Source: Pteria penguin
Lineage: Eukaryota; Mollusca; Bivalvia; Pterioida; Pteriidae
Assembly: GCA_035048485.1 (NCBI GenBank)
Contig: CM068583.1
Location: forward strand, 27,463,841-27,527,840
Direction: 5' to 3'
Length of the DNA stretch: 64,000 bases
The position numbers and the translations under genes were made by a program. Positions 45,790-64,000 of this stretch are shown in pieces. Below the pieces are notes generated by a model. The model made no database searches. It was not told the DNA's origin and saw nothing but the letters and a program-made list of their open reading frames with translations. Every line of letters starts with the position of its first letter. Position 1 is the first letter of the stretch.

Positions 45790-46110
45790 ATAAAGGGCCG
45801 TCATCAAGACTAAAGGGTACGCTATTTCAGCCAAATACCAAATTTCCATAAGTCAGAAATACATGGAATCTCAGAAAACGCAAACTTGATCTCTAACTCT
45901 GCTATATAGAACAGTACAACAAATTTCAATCCAATACTTCAAGTTGAATCTGAAATAATTCTCGAAAACAGAAATTTCATTGATTTTTCAGTCAGGGAAT
46001 TTCTTCTTCCAATATGAAGTGTACTCAAAAGTTGAGCATTGCACTTCATGTGGCAGTCAAGATAAAAGCCTCACAGGGCAATATGATACAGTTAAAAAGT
46101 TAAAATCCTT
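45790..46110. repeat. left part of an interrupted dispersed element
   Basis: AACTTGATCTCTAACTCTGC, ATAGAACAGTACAACAAATT and TCTGAAATAATTCTCGAAAA match repeated units at 47161-47507. The LINE remnant at 46116-47160 separates the two parts. Confidence 0.6.
46003..46052. repeat. short hairpin motif, copy 1
   Basis: CTTCTTCCAATATGAAGTGT, ACTCAAAAGTTGAG and CACTTCATG recur almost unchanged at 50074-50123. GAAGTGTACTCAA and the inverse TTGAGNNTTGCACTTC fold into a hairpin. Confidence 0.75.
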
Positions 46111-46115
46111 GATCC

Positions 46116-47160
46116 TCATCCTAAGCTGAAGTGAGCAGGTGGTATGTCGCCCATTGTAGTCCGATAGTCCCGAAAGGAACATGATAATGTCATTGCTGAT
46201 GGAAGTCTATTCCATTCCCTGATAGTATGTGGGAAGAAGGAGAACCGATACACATCTTTTTTCGTTCTTGGGGTGCGAAAGGTATGTTGTCCCCGTGTCC
46301 TGGTTTCTGTCTGGATTAGGTATTGTTCTGCTGGAATTGCCACTAGATTGTGCTGGATAGCAACAGAAGGCGGATCTTTACTCTTCGGATCTGTAGCGGT
46401 TCCCACCCCAGGGAGCTGACCCTGTTGGTAACGCTGCCTGCTTTCCTATCCCAGTAGTTCCTTGTAGCGAATCGTGCCGCTCTACGCTGGACTTTCTCTA
46501 TCTTGTTGATCTGCCCGCTGGTGTGAGGGTCCATATGGAGGCAGCATACTTCAGCGTTGGATGTACAATGGCCTCGTAGGCTCTGACCCGTGCTGAGGTT
46601 CTGCAACCTCTGAGATTTCGCTTTAGGAAGCCTAGAGTCCTATTGGCTTTCACTGTGATGGCATCAATATGCTTGTTCCACTTCAAGATGCTGCTGATTG
46701 TAATTCCCAGGTACTTGCTCGAGTCCACTACTTCTAACTTATGCTTGTGTAGTCTGTAGTCTGTTCTGATTATTTTCCGCTTTGATGAGACCTGTATGAC
46801 CACGCACTTCTCCGGATGGAAGGACATCTGCCACTCTTCTTTCCATTTCTCAAGTGCTGTCAGGTCTTGCTGTAAACTGTTGTTATCCTCTGTGTTGTTG
46901 ATCGGGCGGTACAGTAAACAATCATCTGGGAACAACCTGTTTTTTGACTCGGTGACTTCTGGTAGGTCATTGATGAATGTGAGGAGAACAGCGGGCCAAG
47001 TACTGTTCTCAGTGGTACTCCTGATAGGACATCTGCACTAGATGAGGCATGGCCGTCTAGAATGACTTATTGTTGTCTGTTGTTCAGGAAGTCCTTAATC
47101 TATAGCAGAGTGTTGTCTCGTACACCATAGTACTGCAGCTTATGTAGCAATCTCTGATGG
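46116..47160 (-). pseudogene. degenerate non-LTR retrotransposon reverse transcriptase
   Basis: Read on the minus strand: LQYYGVRDNTLL, stop, IKDFLNNRQQ, stop, VILDGHASSSADVLSGVPLR, TVLGPLF, a frameshift, then FINDLPEVTESK-like sequence. Next is FPDDCLLYRP (family FADD, A changed to P), LEKWKEEWQMSFHPEKC, YLGITISSILKWNKHID and NRTLGFLKRNL. A further frameshift leads to IEKVQRRAARFATRNYWDR, and another frame ends with YRFSFFPHTIREWNRLPSAM. These are RT palm and thumb and C-terminal motifs of animal LINEs. At least two stops and two frameshifts make it inactive. The 5' part is missing. Confidence 0.85.
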
Positions 47161-47507
47161 AAGGGCCATAATTTGATAAAAACTTGATCTGTAACTCTGC
47201 GATATAGAAAAGTGTACCAACTTTCCCATCAAATATCTCAAAGTTTAATTTAAAATAATTCTGGAAAACAAAAATTTTATTTTTTTTTTTTCATTCATTG
47301 AAGGGTTGTAATAAACGAAATCCCCTGAAACACAAACTTGATCTGTAACTCTGCAATATAGAACAGTGTGTACCAACTTTCAATCAATATCTCAAAGTTT
47401 AACCCAAAATAATTCCGGAAAGTAAAAGTGACAGACGGTCAGACGGACGGACGGACAGACAGAGACAAAACCTAATATAGTCCCCGGTTTCACCAGCAGG
47501 GGACTAA
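47161..47507. repeat. right part of an interrupted dispersed element
   Basis: Two tandem units (AACTTGATCTGTAACTCTGC; CAACTTTC, ATCAATATCTCAAAGTTT) are followed by GACAGACGGTCAGACGGACG and the end TAGTCCCCGGTTTCACCAGC. The layout resembles the CAAGAGGCCC elements: repeated units, then a GACGGACG run, then a terminal motif. Confidence 0.65.
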
Positions 47508-47727
47508 AATGACCGACGATGTGTACATGGATGTCCTGGTCCCGACCAAAATCGTCAATACTTTGTATTTGGGCCTGCAGACATAGGGTTATTTAACATC
47601 TTGCCGGTTTATTGTCTAAAGGTCCAATAATCTGAACATAATAGTTCAAAAGGCCCAACATCAGAAAATGTTAATAATACGAAGTCCCGGGACCATTATA
47701 AATATTTGTAATGGTGAAATGATAATA

Positions 47728-47868
<141 letters not shown>

Positions 47869-47989
47869 ATTCCACAAATTCCATTATACAAGAAAATGAC
47901 TGCACTCCTAACAATGTCATTAGCATATTCACAGAAACCTGTCAAAATTTTATTTTGAAATATAATGATTCACTAATACATCCAAACAT

Positions 47990-49690
47990 CTTTTGTAGGA
48001 GTGACCTTACAATTCACTCCCTTGTGTAGTATTGGCCTTACAATTCACTCCCTTGTCACACAAAAGACGTGCGATACGATTATGCGGCTGTTTTATCAAT
48101 GGAATCTAAAAGATCATTTAGTCAGAAAATTCAACCAAATGAATATCATTTGGGAAAATTAGGGGCTTTAATATCAACCCTCAACCCCCCCCCCCTCTTT
48201 CGAATCTGAAATGAATTATTTTCCCCTTTTAAGAATCATTTTAGGTCAAACTCACTGTACAACCTTTTACTATTTGCCGAATTCATCGATAAAGATATAC
48301 TACCGCGGGTCCTAATCCGTATCTAAACTGAAATATCCTTTTCAATACTAAACAACACAACGACGTCCACCCCCCCCCCCCCCCTTTCCCATCGTTTCCC
48401 CTTTTCTTCGTGATTTGTCAATTTCATTTCTCTGCCTGTCACTTTTCATTCTCGTGTATAAAGTTCCGAATACATCCTTATAATTCTACCGGTTTGTTGA
48501 CATTCGATTTACACGACGATCAGCGACTATCTCAATCAAGGAAGACAATTTAGAAGACCTGTATATTGAGTGACCTGTGGTCAGTAGGTGTCGATCATTT
48601 GATTAGACAAGTTATCTTATGAGATGTTATAACACAACTTACCTAGTTTTACGTTGGTTTGTGACACATACTTCTTCCTACTTCTTTTCCACAAAGGTGT
48701 CGTTATTATTCATTATCTCGCTGTTCAGGAAGTATAAAAGGTAAACTCGAAATATCTATTCGTTTACATTAAAAGGGCACCGACAGGAGAATTTTGACAG
48801 TACCTTATTCGTGTATTATTATTGTAAATGAGTAACATCACAATTTAGTTATTTTTATACATATATTTCCATATCATTGGCGAATATAGAGGGGCTGCAG
48901 CATCCACCGCTTTGGTTGAAAAAACAATTACCAATAACAAAGTCATTTTCGGAAATTTTTAGGATTGCAACTCCCTCCATTCCGGACCGAATAGTGCAAA
49001 TCATTAGTCATGGGAGGCTGCAAACCCCCGCCCCATATTCAAAACTTTCTAGATCCGCCAATATATATGTATGTTTAGGATATGAGAAGATATTCATAGC
49101 CAATATATATGTATGTTTAGTATATGAGAAGATATTTGTAGCCCGTTTAAATCCGATGTAAAGGTAAAAAAGATGGAGGATGAAACCTGATTTTATTTTT
49201 TTGTAAATCGTAATTTTAGATCTGTATGACAATTTTTTTTAGACTGCCTCAGACACCAATGTCCTGTCTGGAATGTTGGGCCAACCATCAAATGACGTAG
49301 TGAATTTAATGTACCTGTGGTGATGGAAAGAAAGTCAGGAGTGAGTTCTACTAAAGGTCGTGAACTTTCCGACTCAATTTTACGTGTACGTCAGTTGAAT
49401 TTTTCTTGAAGTCTATGTTCATACGTAATTACATTGGTAAACGTTGTAAAAGGTGTGCGTTACGTTTGGAACTCTTTAGGGAGGAGACAAATATTTCTTA
49501 GCAAAGTTTACGTGTACGTCTGCGTTTGGGGCTTACGACCTTTAGTAAAACTCACCCCAATATCTCAACTAATTCATGATCAAAACGTCTATCGATTATT
49601 GTGCTTCGATCACAACAGATTTGTAACCCTCAAATTTCCTTCCCAGCTTTTTACTGGCTAACTCCCAGTCAGATAAAATTAGATTAACAA
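47990..49690. other. intergenic stretch with small duplications
   Basis: No gene recognised. Short direct repeats: TTACAATTCACTCCCTTGT twice at 48008-48060, and CCAATATATATGTATGTTTA twice at 49060-49120. C runs lie at 48187-48196 and 48371-48384. Confidence 0.4.
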
Positions 49691-49691
49691 G

Positions 49692-49945
49692 ATTGATTGA
49701 TTAATTATTGTTTTACGCCACTCCACGATTATTTCACGTATTTGGCGACGGCATCTACCTCATGCATCGCAAAGAAATTTATATCTTTGCAACGGATCCT
49801 CCCGAAGCAATGAGCGATCTTTTACGTGCCAAGCCTACCGCAACACGGAACCTCGGTTCTTACTATCCCATCCGAAAGACAGGAAAATGATGTATCCATG
49901 GCGGGAGTCAAACCCGGGACTCTCGGTCACAAACCGAGAACCTTC
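49692..49945 (-). mobile_element. diverged tRNA-headed SINE, reverse orientation
   Basis: ATTGATTGATTAATTATTG tail, CACTCCACGATTATTTCACG, GAGCGATCTTTTACGTGCCA and GGCGGGAGTCAAACCCGGGA (B box reversed) are the reverse complement of the AATC family. It is the same subfamily as 39020-39280. Confidence 0.8.
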
Positions 49946-50073
49946 TCCAGCCCAAAAAGCAAAGCAGTCCTAAAAGAATATTTTAATTTTAGCTTATCGT
50001 GATCTTTCATTTGGTTTATTTTGACCCCTTCCCCCCGAAATTCTTAGCTGTTGACTTGTGTATTCATCTTCGT

Positions 50074-50123
50074 CTTCTTCCAATACGAAGTGTACTCAAA
50101 AGTTGAGTGTTATACTTCATGTT
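50074..50123. repeat. short hairpin motif, copy 2
   Basis: CTTCTTCCAATACGAAGTGT, ACTCAAAAGTTGAG and TATACTTCATG match 46003-46052 with few differences. Confidence 0.75.
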
Positions 50124-50353
50124 TGAGTTAATGTCATTATTTTGTTATATATCTGTGAACATCAATATACCTTTCTGTTGAAGGTAAACTAAACAGAATA
50201 CTTACGTGGCTTCGAGCATCAACAACAACAGCAACAAACAACAAATTATTTATTCTCATAACTGAACACAAAATTATAGTGTAGAGAAAATATCATATTG
50301 CAATATATATACATACAATAGTAAAAACAGCAGCACATGCGGTGTGCTTTCTT

Positions 50354-50551
50354 TCGGATGAAATAGTAAAAACCGAGACCCCCTGTCGTGGTATGCATGG
50401 CACGTTAAAGATCCCTCACTGCTTCGGGTGGGTCCGTTGCAAAGGTCAAAATTTGTATGCCCCGCATCAGGCAGATGCCGTCACCATATACGTGAAATAT
50501 TCGTGGTGTGACGTTAAACAAAAATGAGTCAATCAATCAATCAATCAATAT
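50354..50551 (+). mobile_element. SINE (AATC-tail family), 5' truncated
   Basis: Body from TTTCGGATGAAATAGTAAAA through GGCACGTTAAAGATCCCTCA to an AATCAATCAATCAATC tail. The tRNA-like head is absent. Confidence 0.92.
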
Positions 50552-51075
50552 GATAAAGGTTTCGACTTTGGATTTTCTAGTGTAAATTTCTCTTATTTAT
50601 ATTGTGATGTCCATAGACTCTCATCATATGGTATTTATATCAATCAATTGATTCGACTTGCTAGAGCCTGCTCTAACGTTTTGGATTTTCACGCAAAAAA
50701 ATCAACTAACTTTCAGACTTCTGACTCAGTGTTATAGATTTCATAAACTTTGCCGAAAAACTTTTGGTAAATTATACAGATCTTATTCAGACATTAATTT
50801 GACTTTTCAACAATACTATCCAGAGGTATTTTCGTCCCATTTTCCACGGTGATCTAGTGTACAAACTAAGGAGGGTCAAAGGTTATGATTATTTCATATC
50901 GACGAGTTCTAAAATACTTAAACTCCTTTGATACCGACAGCATGACCCCGAGATCATCTTTAAGACCATAGGTCTTGTATTGGACTCCTCTACAGTCTTA
51001 AACAGTCTTTTACTTGAGCGTTATATGCTGACTAACAGAGCGGTGGGACTCTTAACGGGCCTTGTCGAAGACTTT
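50552..51075 (+). pseudogene. degenerate LINE reverse-transcriptase C-terminus
   Basis: Frames shift between GFDFGFSSVNFSY, SYGIYINQLIRLARACSNVL, NQLTFRLLTQCYRFHKLCRK, GDLVYKLRRVKGYDYFISTS and IGLVLDSSTVLNSLLLERY. The order INQLIRxARxCS, then TxRLLxQxYRxHKL, then GDLVYKL is the conserved tail of a widespread animal LINE ORF. Several stops and frameshifts are present. It directly follows a SINE tail, so the two may have inserted in succession. Confidence 0.75.
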
Positions 51076-51530
51076 TCAGATGAGACAAGATCCTAAACTT
51101 CGTCCCCCGACGGGCAGAGTACGGTTCACTTATATTGATATTTTGATACTAAATATTATTCCATTAAAGTTGTATACCCTACAATTCGGTATAATTTAAA
51201 AAATTAGGGCATGTAAAACAAAAACTGTAGTTTTCTCGTATGGCTAAAGTTCTTAACTTTGCGTTAATATCATTTTTTGTTGTTTCAAACCCTCGGAGAT
51301 ATCAAAATAAAAAGAAAATACTCCGTAAATAAAGTGGGTATTCAATAAATACAACCATAACCTGACTTCGCGCATGCGCAGTTTAATCAAAACAAATACA
51401 AAGAAGGGAGACTTCAAAAGAAAACGATTTCACTTAAAAGGCAAATTTTTAAAGTTACTCGTCAAGTTTATTTACCTCGCCCTCCATCAGTGTCCATGAT
51501 GCGGCGGCTTCCGGATTAGATATGTATATA

Positions 51531-52349
<819 letters not shown>

Positions 52350-52507
52350 CACTTTCTTTCAGTCTTAATATTATGTCATTTCATTTAATCATTTATTTAT
52401 ATTTATTTAATATAACTCAATACTGCTGTAACTAAGAACTGACTAAAGAAGAAAAAAGAAAGAAAGAAAATCAAATATACGTATATCCCTCAACGGCCTC
52501 TCGCCTT

Positions 52508-52513
52508 TATAAA
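52508..52513 (+). promoter_or_regulatory. candidate TATA box upstream of DPCD
   Basis: TATAAA within CCTTTATAAAAAATGG lies 61 bases before the ATG. Start-site distance is plausible, but the motif is common in AT-rich DNA. Confidence 0.3.
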
Positions 52514-52573
52514 AAATGGTACAGTACTCTTCAAACGCGAAGGTTGCAAAGTGCAGTCGCTAGTACAAACAAC

Positions 52574-62058
<9,485 letters not shown>

Positions 62059-62186
62059 TTGGAGGAGGACAATTTTCTTGTTGATTGGAGACCCTTATAG
62101 ACATTTCTATTGCTAATGATATTTTAAGACATGCTTCATGTTGATTTGAGACATTCTATCTCTCCTATTGCTGTATATGATATAGC

Positions 62187-62192
62187 AATAAA
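62187..62192 (+). promoter_or_regulatory. candidate polyadenylation signal of DPCD
   Basis: AATAAA within AGCAATAAAAGGC lies 129 bases after the stop codon, the first canonical hexamer downstream. Confidence 0.6.
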
Positions 62193-62591
62193 AGGCATTT
62201 CAGATGAATGCCACTCTAAATCATAATACAATAGATCAGCCTGGAAATTCTATACAGCATTATTTCGTAGCAATTATCTTGACTTATTTTGAGAAGGGTT
62301 ATTATATACCAAGATGCAAATCACATTGTGTTCAAAACATGATCTTGACATATAAATATACTTATATACGTTTTGATATCAAATTTCTTATTTGTGTTTC
62401 ATACTTTGCTTGTTTGTAGACAGACATTATTGTATGCCTGCATACGATAGTGAATTCTAATTTATGATTATGAAGCTACATGTATATTCAGTTGAAAGTT
62501 AGTGCTAACCCTGACACTTGAATCAGTTGTAAAAATTGGTTGATAGTATCCATACCAATTCCTCATATTAGAATCTGGAATAGAATTAAAA

Positions 62592-62880
62592 TTTTTATGC
62601 CCTGGGATCGATAGATTTGGGGCATATTGTTTTTCTCCCTTTCTGTCTGTCTGTTTGTTTGTTTGTCTGTTGTCAACTTTAACTTCAGCCATAACTTTTG
62701 AACCATGAGGGATACAGACTGCATATTTTACATGCATACTCAACTAATGAAGCCCTTTCAAATGATGCCAGAGTCAATGTCCTTTTGACCTTTACAATGA
62801 CCTTCATGCTAAAAATAACTTTTTGAACTTTGTTGCTGCTGGGGGCATAAGTGTTTCAAAAACACAGCTTGTTGATGTAG
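62592..62880. repeat. dispersed GTCTGTCTGTTTGTTTG-type repeat, copy 2
   Basis: TTTTATGCCCTGGGATCGAT, TTTGGGGCATATTG, CTGTCTGTCTGTTTGTTTGT, TATTTTACATGCATACTCA and GCTGGGGGCATAAGTGTTT match copy 1 at 59435-59970. Confidence 0.75.
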
Positions 62881-63508
62881 ATTCTAACATACATTATAAA
62901 CAATACTTAATTATAATAAATGTCTAAAATATATTTAGTATGCATACAAATAAGACTATAACATGAAAAGTAACTTGGTCCCCACTGTTTTATGTTTAAT
63001 TTTTTAGGAGATGGTATGTCTTTATAAAATAAGAATGTTATTCACTTGTAGAATATGCATTATGTCTAGACTTTGGAGCAATGTAAGCAACAAGATGGGT
63101 AGCTTATTCATCTTCAAAGCATATAATTTGAAATGTGCATTCTACTTTCAAGCCATGGTGGTCATGTGGTGATTTTGATTGTGTGTGCAGCTCTCACTGT
63201 GAGGGGTGTAATCAGAATCAATCTCTGTGTATTCTTGAATCCTTGTAGCGTCTTCACATCCTTGTAACACACATGGAATCTAATGAAGAAAAAAGCAAAA
63301 CAAGGGGTCTGTAGAAGTTGTGTAAATGAAATGAAGAATCCCCTTTACAAAACATATAAAATACTTCTTGAATATACCTCAGATGATCAGGTTAAATGTT
63401 GATAATCATTATAAACTTGTGTACGTTCTTCGATGATGATGACAAATCTTAGAAACATTGAGACTAGATACATGTATTTATACTGTTGTTAAAGCCTTAA
63501 GAAAAGCA
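62881..63508. other. non-coding stretch downstream of DPCD
   Basis: No gene or element recognised. Confidence 0.4.
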
Positions 63509-64000
63509 AACAAGAGGCCCAGTTGGGCCTATATTGCTCATGTGAGCACAACAGCAGATACATATATTCTCATGCTAATTGTTTTTAACAACTGCCAGAA
63601 GACTGTAAACTTTCTTCTCTACATTGAATAAATCAAGACAATGCCACAAAAATATGTGAGAAAAGACTAAGTCAGGATTATTTTTTCAATTTTTTTCCTT
63701 AAAAAATTGTTAATTGAATTTTGTTTTGGTGTAAAATGAACCGAAAAAAGTTTGCCTTCAGCGGGGCATCCTTGAGAATGCCAGAAGTGGCCTATAACAA
63801 AATTAGATGAAAAGTTATAAAAAAGATAGAAAAATAAACTTTGACACTTAACTTTCAAATAACTCAACCCTTCAATTAGGTAAAAAAAAGGTTGGCAAAT
63901 TAATGCTTTATGGCATCGCTTTGCATATTGAATAAATGATTGAAAATAACACAAAAAGGTATGAAAAAAGACTACATGTAATTTCGGGGGTTTTTTTTTC
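63509..64000. mobile_element. dispersed CAAGAGGCCC element, cut by the window end
   Basis: AACAAGAGGCCCAGTTGGGC and ATATTGCTCATGTGAGCACA match the left end of the elements at 18580 and 21885. The right end lies beyond the window. Confidence 0.75.

Overview
The window is animal nuclear DNA, most likely from a bivalve mollusc. The evidence is spliced genes with GT-AG introns, AT-rich intergenic DNA, tRNA-headed SINEs ending in AATC or AACC repeats, dispersed elements starting near CAAGAGGCCCA with GCTCACCTGAG ends, and many micro- and minisatellites. The bivalve call rests on recognising these repeat types by eye; no species is claimed. No bacterial, viral or plasmid features were seen.

Three protein-coding genes could be rebuilt exon by exon, with every splice phase closing. 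(1) 13312-16714 (+): a 236-residue METTL27 (WBSCR27)-like SAM-dependent methyltransferase in five exons. (2) 23962-44463 (-): a 488-residue SH3BP2-like adaptor in thirteen exons, with an N-terminal PH domain, a proline-rich/charged linker and a C-terminal SH2 domain. (3) 52574-62058 (+): DPCD, a 201-residue cilium-associated protein in six exons. They do not form a pathway: METTL27 is a putative small-molecule or protein methyltransferase, SH3BP2 works in tyrosine-kinase signalling and DPCD in ciliogenesis. The last two are divergently arranged, with about 8.1 kb between their start codons.

Layout. 1-12.4 kb: no identified gene, but tandem arrays (68, 35 and 72 bp), a perfect 55-bp-arm hairpin, a 2 kb terminal-inverted-repeat element, a SINE and a LINE tail. 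12.4-17 kb: METTL27 with a MITE on each side of its first exons or in an intron. 17-24 kb: dispersed elements and a large hairpin. 24-44.5 kb: the SH3BP2-like gene, whose introns hold four minisatellite arrays (about 6 kb), several (AT)n tracts and nested transposons. 44.5-52.5 kb: intergenic, with LINE remnants, SINEs and an 0.8 kb inverted-repeat element just upstream of DPCD. 52.5-62 kb: DPCD, with a fold-back element, a SINE and a MITE in its introns. 62-64 kb: dispersed repeats.

I did not find a clearly new biological system. The best leads are the two-copy inverted-repeat element family built from GTCGTTATAACGAC palindromes (one copy preserves the empty site of a MITE nested in the other), the three-copy MITE family, the perfect hairpin at 4.8 kb, and an SH3BP2 gene whose introns are full of expandable repeats close to its splice sites.
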